Under the pieces are notes generated by a model. That model did no database searches. It saw only the letters and a list, made by a program, of their open reading frames with translations, and was not told where the DNA came from. A program made the translations under genes and the position numbers. Of a stretch of DNA of 64,000 bases, positions 43,553 through 54,089 are shown piece after piece (the first letter of the stretch is position 1; each line of letters starts with the position of its first letter). Location of the stretch: NCBI GenBank assembly GCA_032358165.1, contig JAALGY010000020.1, positions 992,001-1,056,000 of the forward strand. The letters are read 5' to 3'. The DNA comes from Diplosphaera chodatii. Taxonomy: Eukaryota > Chlorophyta > Trebouxiophyceae > Prasiolales > Stichococcaceae.

Positions 43553-46497
43553 TGTTTGTTTGTTTGTTTGTTTGTTTGTTTGTTTGTTTGTTTTTTACAA
43601 AGGGCGTCCAGACCAGAACCAAGCTCAAGAACAAGGCTCTGCGGCACAGTGCGGCTTCTCACGTGTGAACGTGAGGGCGGCTGAGTATGTCATCAAAACG
43701 TCATGTTCGAAATATGTCGATGGAGGACACTGAAACCACAAGGGAATGCAGGGCCAATGAGACCAGCGAAAGGCAATAGTCCCGATGAGGAAGGCTACCT
43801 AATGGTCGTACAAGTGCGGGGACCTAGCGGCGGCGGCAGCAATGCCACGCACTCGCGGCGAAGTCGCACCGCTGCGGGTCTATCACTCTAGAAATGTCGT
43901 AACGTCTGTCTGTCCACGTGCCACGGCACCCGCGGGTAAACCCAGAAAACCCCGCGCAGACATGCAGGGACCGGTTGCGTACAAGTACGCCGAGCTCTGG
44001 GCCCGCTGGGACCGGATACGCCGCGAGGCGCCCTGCATGCTGGTGAAAGCAACCAAACCCAAAGGGACTGAGGGCTGGCGCTGGCAAACAACAGAGGGCT
44101 GGCGGCCGACGTCGCAAGCTGTCCGATATGCACAACACCGGGCACCAGGGTCTTCTGAGGCAGGTGCTCCCATCCGCGCGGGCTCCGCGGGTGGCCGCTG
44201 CTAGGTGTTGTCATGCTACTAAGGTCTTGGTCTTGCTCTTGCTCTTGTTCTTGATCTTGGCCCAGTGCTGACAGGGCAGATGAGGTACGGGCGTATAGGT
44301 AAGGGTGAGTGGTGGTGGGAGTCCAGGATTTTGTTTGTTTGTTTGTTTGTTTGTTTGTTTTTTACAAAGGGCGTCCAGACCAGAACCAAGCTCAAGAACA
44401 AGGCTCTGCGGCACAATGCGGCTTCTCACGTGTGAACGTGAGGGCGGCTGAGTATGTCATCAAAACGTCATGTTCGAAATATGTCGATGGAGGACACTGA
44501 AACCACAAGGGAATGCAGGGCCCATGAGACCAGCGAAAGGGAATAGTCCCGATGAGGAAGGCTACCTAATGGTCGTACAAGTGCGGGGACCTAGCGGCGG
44601 CGGCAGCAATGCCACGCACTCGCGGCGAAGTCGCACCGCTGCGGGTCTATCACTCTAGAAATGTCGTAACGTCTGTCTGTCCACGTGCCACGGCACCCGC
44701 GGGTAAACCCAGAAAACCCCGCGCAGACATGCAGGGACCGGTTACGTACAAGTACGCCGAGCTCTGGGCCCGCTGGGACCGGATACGCCGCGAGGCGCCC
44801 TGCATGCTGGTGAAAGCAACCAAACCCAAAGGGACTGAGGGCTGGCGCTGGCAAACAACAGAGGGCTGGCGGCCGACGTCGCAAGCTGTCCGATATGCAC
44901 AACACCGGGCACCAGGGTCTTCTGAGGCAGGTGCTCCCATCCGCGCGGGCTCCGCGGGTGGCCGCTGCTAGGTGTTGTCATGCTACTAAGGTCTTGGTCT
45001 TGCTCTTGCTCTTGTTCTTGATCTTGGCCCAGTGCTGACAGGGCAGATGAGGTACGGGCGTATAGGTAAGGGTGAGTGGTGGTGGGAGTCCAGGATTTTG
45101 TTTGTTTGTTTGTTTGTTTGTTTGTTTTTTACAAAGGGCGTCCAGACCAGAACCAAGCTCAAGAACAAGGCTCTGCGGCACAATGCGGCTTCTCACGTGT
45201 GAACGTGAGGGCGGCTGAGTATGTCATCAAAACGTCATGTTCGAAATATGTCGATGGAGGACACTGAAACCACAAGGGAATGCAGGGCCCATGAGACCAG
45301 CGAAAGGGAATAGTCCCGATGAGGAAGGCTACCTAATGGTCGTACAAGTGCGGGGACCTAGCGGCGGCGGCAGCAATGCCACGCACTCGCGGCGAAGTCG
45401 CACCGCTGCGGGTCTATCACTCTAGAAATGTCGTAACGTCTGTCTGTCCACGTGCCACGGCACCCGCGGGTAAACCCAGAAAACCCCGCGCAGACATGCA
45501 GGGACCGGTTACGTACAAGTACGCCGAGCTCTGGGCCCGCTGGGACCGGATACGCCGCGAGGCGCCCTGCATGCTGGTGAAAGCAACCAAACCCAAAGGG
45601 ACTGAGGGCTGGCGCTGGCAAACAACAGAGGGCTGGCGGCCGACGTCGCAAGCTGTCCGATATGCACAACACCGGGCACCAGGGTCTTCTGAGGCAGGTG
45701 CTCCCATCCGCGCGGGCTCCGCGGGTGGCCGCTGCTAGGTGTTGTCATGCTACTAAGGTCTTGGTCTTGCTCTTGCTCTTGTTCTTGATCTTGGCCCAGT
45801 GCTGACAGGGCAGATGAGGTACGGGCGTATAGGTAAGGGTGAGTGGTGGTGGGAGTCCAGGATTTTGTTTGTTTGTTTGTTTGTTTGTTTGTTTGTTTGT
45901 TTGTTTGTTTTTTACAAAGGGCGTCCAGACCAGAACCAAGCTCAAGAACAAGGCTCTGCGGCACAATGCGGCTTCTCACGTGTGAACGTGAGGGCGGCTG
46001 AGTATGTCATCAAAACGTCATGTTCGAAATATGTCGATGGAGGACACTGAAACCACAAGGGAATGCAGGGCCCATGAGACCAGCGAAAGGCAATAGTCCC
46101 GATGAGGAAGGCTACCTAATGGTCGTACAAGTGCGGGGACCTAGCGGCGGCGGCAGCAATGCCACGCACTCGCGGCGAAGTCGCACCGCTGCGGGTCTAT
46201 CACTCTAGAAATGTCGTAACGTCTGTCTGTCCACGTGCCACGGCACCCGCGGGTAAACCCAGAAAACCCCGCGCAGACATGCAGGGACCGGTTGCGTACA
46301 AGTACGCCGAGCTCTGGGCCCGCTGGGACCGGATACGCCGCGAGGCGCCCTGCATGCTGGTGAAAGCAACCAAACCCAAAGGGACTGAGGGCTGGCGCTG
46401 GCAAACAACAGAGGGCTGGCGGCCGACGTCGCAAGCTGTCCGATATGCACAACACCGGGCACCAGGGTCTTCTGAGGCAGGTGCTCCCATCCGCGCG
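43553..46497. repeat. tandem array 1, four units of about 767 bp
   Basis: Unit starts lie near 43553, 44331, 45097 and 45866, with spacing 767, 767 and about 783 bp (the last longer by GTTT repeats). Each unit has, on the plus strand, a (GTTT)n tract, the retroposed module (about 220 bp) and a LINE-derived open segment (AYKYAELWARWDRIRREAPC, LVKATKPKGTEGWRWQTTEG). It closes with a CTTGCT/CTTGTT tract and about 65 bp resembling one monomer of the minisatellite at 58298-60020. Units are almost identical; the first differs at single sites (CACAGTGCGG, GGCCAATGAG). The last unit breaks at 46497 into LINE-1 copy B. Confidence 0.92.
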
Positions 46498-47250
46498 ATG
46501 CAAGTGCGGCGCGCTGGGCGGAGGCCGCTCTGCCGATGCTAGCGGCAGCAAAAGAACTACGACTGGAGATGTCAACCCCCAAATATGTAAACGAGTCCAG
46601 CACTTCGATGGGAGCATGCATTTAGGTGAGAACCGGTGGTGCCGCAGCCTGGGCTGCGTACACCACGACCTTAGTCTTCTTCACGTTGACGGTGAGGCGC
46701 CAGCGTTTGCAGTACGACTCCAGCAGGTCGAGCTGCGCCTGCAGGCCGCGTACGGATGTGGACACCAGGTCCAGGTCATCTGCATAGAAGAGGGCAGGTG
46801 CCTGCACACCACACAGGGTGGGCAGGTCCAGGTCCGCGCCGGCGGCCTCCAGCTCCGCTTGGAAATCGTCAATGTAAATTCCAAAAGGGTTGGAGATAGT
46901 GGACATCCCTGCTTAACGCCTAAAGTGCTCTGAAATGTGTCGGACATTCCCCCCTCAAACTGCAGTGCCATGGGCACATCAGCATACAGTGCCTGCACGC
47001 CCCTCAGAAACTCCCCATGCACCCCAATCCGCTGCAGCTTCTCCCAGAGCAAATCACGAGGTACAGTGTCGTATGCTTTCTTGAAATCGACAAAGCAAGA
47101 GTACAGAGGCTGCTTATCTGCCTTGGCCTTCTCGATGAGGGTGCGAACGACGAAGGTCTGATCGGTGGTGCGGTGGTCCTTGCGGAAGCCCGCCTGTCCG
47201 CGTGCGCGCAGCTGGTGCTGCTCGGTCCACCTCATAAGCTTTTCGTTAAG
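46498..47250 (-). pseudogene. LINE-1 copy B, 3'-side part (split by copy C)
   Basis: A minus-strand RT region (KKAYDTVPRDLLWE, ALFYADDLDL) carrying the same frameshift as copy A near 46880. It stops at TTCGTTAAGC, where copy C is inserted, and resumes at 51331. The left end is joined to array 1. Confidence 0.82.
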
Positions 47251-47389
47251 CTTTTGACTTTGACTTTGATTACATACTGGTGGTGGGCCATTTTGGCCTA
47301 GCCACAGGCTCTGGCGGAATAACCCAGAGCAACATGCACAACGAGTCGTGTCCGAAACCGTTCACTCCCCGCTGACAGAATGGGTCCAC

Positions 47390-49714
47390 TCAATCCCGGT
47401 TGGATGTACACCCCTCCAACTCTGCACAATGATCATGACAAACCCGCAAAAAGGCTGCCAGTTGCCCGGCACCCTGCTGCATAAAGTCCGCCACTGAGGT
47501 GATGTCGCTGTCCTGAAACAGCTCAGAATGCTGCACCCTCTGATCTACTAGAGCTGGACACCCCCAGACCATGTGCGCCTCATCATCCACCACGCCGCAG
47601 CTACACCGCTGACACAGCCGCTCTGCCCGCGGCAGACGCTGCCACCTCCCTGTCTCCACCCCCAGCATGTGACTGCCCATCCGAAACTGTGCTAACCGCC
47701 GACGACCGGTCTTGGAGGCGACTGCCTGCAAGTAGCCGGCCAGCTGGTAGTTGTCACCGTTGACAGGGCCCCTGACTCCCAGCCACTCACGCACTTTGCG
47801 CAAGTCGCTGCCATTCACAGCATCGAATGTGTGGCGCTGCAGGTGTGCACTGACAACCGAAGTGTCAATGCGCTGCGGCACGCCGTCAACGATGGGTGAC
47901 ATGAAGTGCAGGAACGAGCACACCTGGGCAGCCCAGCATGCTGAGCTGGTCTTGCTGCGCCCCGGCTGGGTGGCCAGAGCACAGTTCTCCAGGAATGCCT
48001 GCTTGGTGAGGCGTGTGTCCGGCATTGCGACCAGCCGGTTCCAGAACCGGCAGATGGCCAGCGTTGCCGTGTGTGCCACCGGGAATCGCCCAAGCTCCCC
48101 CAACACCGCCACGTTGGGAGTGCCTGTACGCACTCCAAGAACAGACCGAAGAAACTTCCGATGGACAAGCTCACAAGTGTCCATGCCACTACCGCACAAC
48201 GCCCCAGGACCCCATGTTTCGACACCATAAAGCATAACAGGACGTACTAGTGCATCGAACAAGTGTAGCTGCAGTGCTGGGTCATGCAAACTCAGGTCAT
48301 GGCAACGATGCTGCAATGCAAGTGCGGCGCGCTGGGCGGAGGCCGCTCTGCCGATGCTAGCGGCAGCAAAAGAACTACGACTGGAGATGTCAACCCCCAA
48401 ATATGTAAACGAGTCCAGCACTTCGATGGGAGCATGCATGTAGGTGAGAACCGGTGGTGCAGCAGCCTGGGCTCCGTACACCACGACCTTAGTCTTCTTC
48501 ACGTTGACGGTGAGGCGCCACCGCTTGCAGTACGACTCCAGCAGGTCGAGCTGCGCCTGCAGGCCGCGTACGGATGTGGACACCAGGTCCAGATCATCTG
48601 CATAGAAGAGGGCAGGTGCCTGCACACCACATAGGGTGGGCAGGTCCAGGTCCGCGCCGGCAGCCTCCAGCTCCGCTTGGAAATCGTCAATGTAAATCCC
48701 GAAAAGGGTTGGAGATAGTGGACATCCCTGCTTAACCCCCAGAGTGCTCTGAAATGTGTCGGACATTCCCCCCTCAAACTGCAGTGCCATGGGCACATCA
48801 GCATACAGTGCCTGCACGCCCCTCAGAAACTCCCCATGCACCCCAATCCGCTGCAGCTTCTCCCAAAGCAAATCACGAGGTACAGTGTCGTATGCTTTCT
48901 TGAAATCGACAAAGCAAGAGTATAGAGGCTGCTTATCTGCCTTGGCCTTCTCGATGAGGGTGCGAACGACGAAGGTTTGATCGGTGGTGCGGTGGTCCTT
49001 GCGGAAGCCCGCCTGTCCGCGTGCGCGCAGCTGGTGCTGCTCGGTCCACCTCATAAGCTTTTCGTTAAGCATGCAAGCATATAGCTTTGCCAATAAAGAG
49101 CCAACAGCAATGCCACGGTAATTACCCGGATCGGATGTGTCGCCCCCCTTGTGGATCGGCGTGATGCCGCACAGAGCCCAGCCCCTTGGCAACGCTGCCA
49201 CCCTTTGACAAGCGTTAAAAACAGATGCAAGACAAGGTGCAAGCTGCGCCGCTGCAACAGATAAAGCATCCAATTTGAGCAGGCCCACCGTTGCTTTGCC
49301 TCCGCGCAGGGCTCCTATAGCCTGTTGCACGGCGCCGGCTGTGAAGGGCGAGTTGAGCTCGCTCCCGTCGGCAAAAGGTGGCGCAGCACCACTACCCGAG
49401 GTACCTGCAGTGCTTGATGAAACTGTGGGGGCATCCAGCAGTTTCCGGAAGGAGTCAAGCATCACATCATCTGCTATGGGACACGACCGCTTCTTAGCGG
49501 GTTTGAACTTTTGCCAGAACTTTTTGGAGTTGGTTGATCGAGCCAGTTCAGTGAGGGCGAGAGCCTGACTGCGGGTCCACTGGCGCTGGGTGCGGCGTAG
49601 CAGGTGCTGGTACTGCTGGCGGAGCGCGCGAGCAGCCGGTGACTGCGGGTCGCGCCGCGCGGCTTGCCGCGCTGCGCGGCGTCCGCGGGCCAGGTCAGCA
49701 TCCCACCAGCGAGG
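47390..49714 (-). CDS. reverse transcriptase part of LINE-1 copy C ORF
   Basis: Unbroken frame of about 775 codons from the edge of the insertion at 49714 to the stop at 47390. It includes a basic Arg/Gln-rich linker (ALRQQYQHLLRRTQRQWTRS), thumb-proximal RT motifs (PIHKGGDTSDPGNYRGIAVG, GQAGFRKDHRTTDQTF) and the first catalytic Asp in CFVDFKKAYDTVPRDLLWEK. GVKQGCPLSPTLFGIYIDDF and the catalytic ALFYADDLDLVST follow, then NVKKTKVVVY, YLGVDIS, RPVMLYGVETWGPGALCGSG. The knuckle is RCSCGVVDDEAHMVWGCPAL (C-x-C-x8-H-x4-C). The frame has no own ATG at its open end: the N-terminal endonuclease lies beyond the 49720-49997 insertion. Copying itself by target-primed reverse transcription is the known role of such proteins. 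Confidence 0.88.
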   Translation of the reverse strand, partial: PRWWDADLARGRRAARQAARRDPQSPAARALRQQYQHLLRRTQRQWTRSQALALTELARSTNSKKFWQKFKPAKKRSCPIADDVMLDSFRKLLDAPTVSSSTAGTSGSGAAPPFADGSELNSPFTAGAVQQAIGALRGGKATVGLLKLDALSVAAAQLAPCLASVFNACQRVAALPRGWALCGITPIHKGGDTSDPGNYRGIAVGSLLAKLYACMLNEKLMRWTEQHQLRARGQAGFRKDHRTTDQTFVVRTLIEKAKADKQPLYSCFVDFKKAYDTVPRDLLWEKLQRIGVHGEFLRGVQALYADVPMALQFEGGMSDTFQSTLGVKQGCPLSPTLFGIYIDDFQAELEAAGADLDLPTLCGVQAPALFYADDLDLVSTSVRGLQAQLDLLESYCKRWRLTVNVKKTKVVVYGAQAAAPPVLTYMHAPIEVLDSFTYLGVDISSRSSFAAASIGRAASAQRAALALQHRCHDLSLHDPALQLHLFDALVRPVMLYGVETWGPGALCGSGMDTCELVHRKFLRSVLGVRTGTPNVAVLGELGRFPVAHTATLAICRFWNRLVAMPDTRLTKQAFLENCALATQPGRSKTSSACWAAQVCSFLHFMSPIVDGVPQRIDTSVVSAHLQRHTFDAVNGSDLRKVREWLGVRGPVNGDNYQLAGYLQAVASKTGRRRLAQFRMGSHMLGVETGRWQRLPRAERLCQRCSCGVVDDEAHMVWGCPALVDQRVQHSELFQDSDITSVADFMQQGAGQLAAFLRVCHDHCAELEGCTSNRD

Positions 49715-49719
49715 CACAG

Positions 49720-49997
49720 CCTCGCCCTTCCTTTTCCATCGCTATTTGCACTTCCCTTACCGCTATCCATTCATTGGACACCGTTCAGGGACCGGGTTCG
49801 ATCCCTGGCGGTGGCGGAAGTTTCGGGTCTAGTTCCGTGTGGGACCAACCCACCCCACCCTATGCAAGTGGTTGCTTCGGCAATCTGCCCTCCATGGTTT
49901 GTGTATATAAGTCGTTGAAAAACGCAATACACAAACAGCCTTCCGGTCAAAGGTCCTTTTCCATCGCTATTTGCACTTCCCTTACCGCTATCCATTC
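49720..49997. mobile_element. short insertion with 43-bp direct terminal repeats, copy 1
   Basis: 278 bp flanked by the 5-bp duplication CACAG (49715-49719 and 49998-50002); the uninterrupted LINE sequence at 56700 has CACAG once. The insert carries near its ends two identical 43-bp direct repeats (49730-49772, 49955-49997). It contains GGTTCGATCCC, a perfect Pol III B-box / tRNA T-arm sequence, at 49795-49805, and TATATAAG at 49914-49921. The internal 182 bp have no coding capacity. Terminal direct repeats plus a 5-bp duplication fit a miniature LTR element (TRIM). The B-box would fit a SINE-like origin. Confidence 0.8.
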
Positions 49998-50546
49998 CAC
50001 AGCGTTGCGGTCCCGCCGCCGCCCCTTGGCGGCCGGCGCTGTTGCAGCCACCTCAGCCTGCGTGGTCTTAATGAGCTGATCGAACTGCATGCCCACAGCA
50101 TGCATGTCATCGGGTACCTGGGCGGCATCTGCTGCCGCTGCAATGTCGACCAGTTGGGCTGCCGCATCAGGCTGCTGCAGGCGCTGCTGCCACACTTCCA
50201 GCTGCGCTGCGCCGAGGCGCAGGGGCTGCTGGGTCGTGGGCTGCTGCGGTTGCTGCTGCTGATGGCGGCGGCGCTGGCGACGTGGGAGCGGCTGCTGAGC
50301 GGCGGCGGTCCTCTTGATGAGCAGATGCAAGGCTGCATGGTCCGACTCAGGAGCGGGGAGTACTGTTAGGGAATGAATCAAAGGGAATGCATCAGCACTT
50401 GCAAGCACATAGTCAATCAGGCTGCTGCCCACCTGACTTTGGCTAACAAAAGTGACCTGTCCCTCCTCATCTCCTGAAACACGACCGTTAGCAATCCTGA
50501 CGGATGTCTCAACACACATGTCAAGCAGAGCCCTGCCCCACCTGTT

Positions 50547-50825
50547 GGCATTGACATTGATTACATACTGGTGGTGGGCCATTTTGGCCTAGCCACAGGC
50601 TCTGGCGGAAAAACCCAGAGCAACATGCACAACGAGTCGTGTACGAAACCGTTCACTCCCCGCTGACAGAATGGTTCCACTCAATCCCGGTTGGATGCAC
50701 ACCCCTCCAACTCTGCACATTGATCATGACAACCCCGCAAAAAGGCTGCCAGTTGCCCGGCATCCTGCTGCATAAAGTCCGCCACTGATGTGATGTTGCT
50801 GTCCTCAAACAGCTCCGAATGCTGG
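50547..50825 (-). mobile_element. LINE-1 3' fragment inserted in copy C
   Basis: A 5'-truncated sibling (3' UTR plus the last codons) with tail CATTGACATTGATTAC at its left end, in the same orientation as its host. Comparison with the uninterrupted endonuclease region at 57240-57260 shows that the host reads CTGTTGGGCCGCTCC without it. The target duplication is at most one to three bases. Confidence 0.82.
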
Positions 50826-51330
50826 GCCGCTCCCTGTTGTCGCGGCTGTGCCGCTGTGACTGCACAGGAGGGGCGGTGGAGGGCAGGAACTCCTCTGTGA
50901 CAGGGTGATCGACAGATCCCGGGAAGTCCGGGCAGGTGCTGGTGCGTGCGTTCAGGTCTCCAGCAACAAACACATGCCCCATGCGGCAGGTGGCGCTCAT
51001 CTCCTCACGTAACGCCTCCCAGACCGCAGGGCCCTTGCCATCAAAGGATGGGCTTCCCTCGGGTGGTATGTAGCATGGAATCATGTAAGCATCCTCCTCC
51101 TGACCGACAGCCTTGTCAAACCTCAAAACAGCATAGCAGTTTTGGGGTCCAATTGACAAGTGTGTCACCGATGATGCAAGCTTGTCGGCGACGTAGACAG
51201 CGAGGCCGCCACGTGCACCGCCACGCTGCTGACGCCGGCTCCGCGGCAGGTGAAGGACAGATGTGAAGCCGTCCAGCTCCGGCGCGTCGGTCCCCTCCCG
51301 CGCCCACGTCTCGCTGAAGGCCAGCACGTC

Positions 51331-51563
51331 GAAGCATGCAAGCATACAGCTTTGCCAATAAAGAGCCAACAGCAATGCCACGGTAATTACCCGGATCGGA
51401 TGTGTCGCCCCCCTTGTGAATTGGCGTGATGCCGCACAGAGCCCAGCCCCTTGGCAACGCTGCCACCCTTTGACAAGCGTTAAAAACAGATGCAAGACAA
51501 GGTGCAAGCTGCGCCGCTGCAACAGATAAAGCATACAATTTGAGCAGGCCCACCGTTGCTTTG
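51331..51563 (-). pseudogene. LINE-1 copy B, 5'-side part
   Basis: Continues copy B after the insertion of copy C (starts GCATGCAAGCATACAG, as expected after TTCGTTAAGC). It ends at CCGTTGCTTTG, where array 2 begins. The equivalent point in copy A is the join with array 1. Confidence 0.8.
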
Positions 51564-53345
51564 TTTGTTTGTTTGTTTGTTTGTTTGTTTGTTTGTTTGT
51601 TTTTTACAAAGGGCGTCCAGACCAGAACCAAGCTCAAGAACAAGGCTCTGCGGCACAGTGCGGCTTCTCACGTGTGAACGTGAGGGCGGCTGAGTATGTC
51701 ATCAAAACGTCATGTTCGAAATATGTCGATGGAGGACACTGAAACCACAAGGGAATGCAGGGCCAATGAGACCAGCGAAAGGCAATAGTCCCGATGAGGA
51801 AGGCTACCTAATGGTCGTACAAGTGCGGGGACCTAGCGGCGGCGGCAGCAATGCCACGCACTCGCGGCGAAGTCGCACCGCTGCGGGTCTATCACTCTAG
51901 AAATGTCGTAACGTCTGTCTGTCCACGTGCCACGGCACCCGCGGGTAAACCCAGAAAACCCCGCGCAGACATGCAGGGACCGGTTACGTACAAGTACGCC
52001 GAGCTCTGGGCCCGCTGGGACCGGATACGCCGCGAGGCGCCCTGCATGCTGGTGAAAGCAACCAAACCCAAAGGGACTGAGGGCTGGCGCTGGCAAACAA
52101 CAGAGGGCTGGCGGCCGACGTCGCAAGCTGTCCGATATGCACAACACCGGGCACCAGGGTCTTCTGAGGCAGGTGCTCCCATCCGCGCGGGCTCCGCGGG
52201 TGGCCGCTGCTAGGTGTTGTCATGCTACTAAGGTCTTGGTCTTGCTCTTGCTCTTGTTCTTGATCTTGGCCCAGTGCTGACAGGGCAGATGAGGTACGGG
52301 CGTATAGGTAAGGGTGAGTGGTGGTGGGAGTCCAGGATTTTGTTTGTTTGTTTGTTTGTTTGTTTGTTTTTTACAAAGGGCGTCCAGACCAGAACCAAGC
52401 TCAAGAACAAGGCTCTGCGGCACAATGCGGCTTCTCACGTGTGAACGTGAGGGCGGCTGAGTATGTCATCAAAACGTCATGTTCGAAATATGTCGATGGA
52501 GGACACTGAAACCACAAGGGAATGCAGGGCCCATGAGACCAGCGAAAGGCAATAGTCCCGATGAGGAAGGCTACCTAATGGTCGTACAAGTGCGGGGACC
52601 TAGCGGCGGCGGCAGCAATGCCACGCACTCGCGGCGAAGTCGCACCGCTGCGGGTCTATCACTCTAGAAATGTCGTAACGTCTGTCTGTCCACGTGCCAC
52701 GGCACCCGCGGGTAAACCCAGAAAACCCCGCGCAGACATGCAGGGACCGGTTGCGTACAAGTACGCCGAGCTCTGGGCCCGCTGGGACCGGATACGCCGC
52801 GAGGCGCCCTGCATGCTGGTGAAAGCAACCAAACCCAAAGGGACTGAGGGCTGGCGCTGGCAAACAACAGAGGGCTGGCGGCCGACGTCGCAAGCTGTCC
52901 GATATGCACAACACCGGGCACCAGGGTCTTCTGAGGCAGGTGCTCCCATCCGCGCGGGCTCCGCGGGTGGCCGCTGCTAGGTGTTGTCATGCTACTAAGG
53001 TCTTGGTCTTGCTCTTGCTCTTGTTCTTGATCTTGGTCCAGTGCTGACAGGGCAGATGAGGTACGGGCGTATAGGTAAGGGTGAGTGGTGGTGGGAGTCC
53101 AGGATTTTGTTTGTTGTTTGTTTGTTTGTTTTTTACAAAGGGCGTCCAGACCAGAACCAAGCTCAAGAACAAGGCTCTGCGGCACAATGCGGCGTCTCAC
53201 GTGTGAACGTGAGGGCGGCGAAAAGAATGTCATATCACACAACAAGTGTCGAACTGTGCAGATGGAGGACACTGAAACCGCAGGGGAATGCAGGGCCCAT
53301 GAGACCAGCGCAAGGCAATAGTCCCGGTGAGGAAGTCTAAGCTGC
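51564..53345. repeat. tandem array 2, two 767-bp units plus a partial third
   Basis: Same unit as array 1, 767 bp apart (starts near 51564, 52340, 53106). The first unit shares the private changes of the first unit of array 1 (CACAGTGCGG, GGCCAATGAG). The last partial unit holds the other module variant (GAAAAGAATGTCATATCACA) and ends with AGTCTAAGCTGCATG before a LINE-1 fragment. Confidence 0.9.
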
Positions 53346-53465
53346 ATGGACCACGACCTTAGTCTTCTTCACGTTGACGGTGAGGCGCCAGCGTTTGCAG
53401 TACGACTCCAGCAGGTCGAGCTGCGCCTGCAGGCCGCGTACGGATGTGGACACCAGGTCCAGATC
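53346..53465 (-). pseudogene. LINE-1 host copy H, 3'-side fragment
   Basis: A short minus-strand piece of the RT region (NVKKTKVVV area) that stops at CCAGATCAT within the YADD-coding region. The rest of H continues at 57798, so copy G sits between the two parts. Confidence 0.7.
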
Positions 53466-53587
53466 ATCATTGACATTGATTACATACTGGTGGTGGGCCA
53501 TTTTGGCCTAGCCACAGGCTCTGGCGGAATAACCCAGAGCAACATGCACAACGAGTCGTGTCCGAAACCGTTCACTCCCCGCTGACA

Positions 53588-54089
53588 ACTACCAGCTGGC
53601 CGGCTACTTGCAGGCAGTCGCCTCCAAGACCGGTCGTCGGCGGTTAGCACAGTTTCGGATGGGCAGTCACATGCTGGGGGTGGAAACAGGGAGGTGGCAG
53701 CGTCTGCCGCGGGCAGAGCGGCTGTGTCAGCGGTGTAGCTGCGGCGTGGTGGATGATGAGGCGCACATGGTCTGGGGGTGTCCTGCTCTAGTAGATCAGA
53801 GGGTGCAGCATTCTGAGCTGTTTCAGGACAGCGACATCACCTCAGTGGCGGACTTTATGCAGCAGGATGCCGGGCAACTGGCAGCCTTTTTGCGTGTTTG
53901 TCATGATCATTGTGCAGAGTTGGAGGGGTGTACATCCAACCGGGATTGAGTGGACCCATTCTGTCAGCGGGGAGTGAACGGTTTCGGACACGACTCGTTG
54001 TGCATGTTGCTCTGGGTTATTCCGCCAGAGCCTGTGGCTAGGCCAAAATGGCCCACCACCAGTATGTAATCAATGTCAAATGTCAAATG
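53588..54089 (+). mobile_element. inverted 5'-truncated LINE-1 copy inside copy G
   Basis: Plus-strand coding end (NYQLAGYLQAVASKTGRRRL ... CHDHCAELEGCTSNRD, stop at 53947-53949), 3' UTR and tail AATCAATGTCAAATGTCAAATG. It is flanked by the 6-bp duplication CTGACA (53582-53587 and 54090-54095), present once in intact 3' UTRs. The tail direction shows insertion opposite to its host. Confidence 0.88.

Larger units (their letters stand above)
47251..51330 (-). mobile_element. LINE-1 copy C, long copy with intact RT, nested in copy B
   Basis: Runs from an endonuclease-like segment (FDVLAFSETWAREG, about 51330) to a 3' tail of TTGACTTTGACTTTGATTAC at 47251. Both flanks carry AAGC, as expected for a short target duplication in copy B. 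The endonuclease part includes GGLAVYVADKLASSVTHLS, CRMGHVFVAGDLNART, SQVGSSLIDYVLAS and PESDHAALHLL. It is interrupted by a sibling fragment (50547-50825) and by a short terminal-repeat insertion (49720-49997). Beyond these insertions the RT to 3' end is unbroken. Confidence 0.88.

Noticed and set aside
43553..46497. CRISPR array or phage-like direct repeats
   Set aside because: Units are 767 bp with no short repeat-spacer pattern, and the context is eukaryotic retroelements.
43824..46617. Repeated 96-158 codon minus-strand frames in the 767-bp units
   Set aside because: They are antisense to the more protein-like plus-strand segment (AYKYAELWARWDRIRREA) and recur only because the DNA repeats.
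49795..49805. tRNA gene at GGTTCGATCCC
   Set aside because: Only a T-arm-like sequence is present; no acceptor stem, D-arm or anticodon arm could be folded around it.
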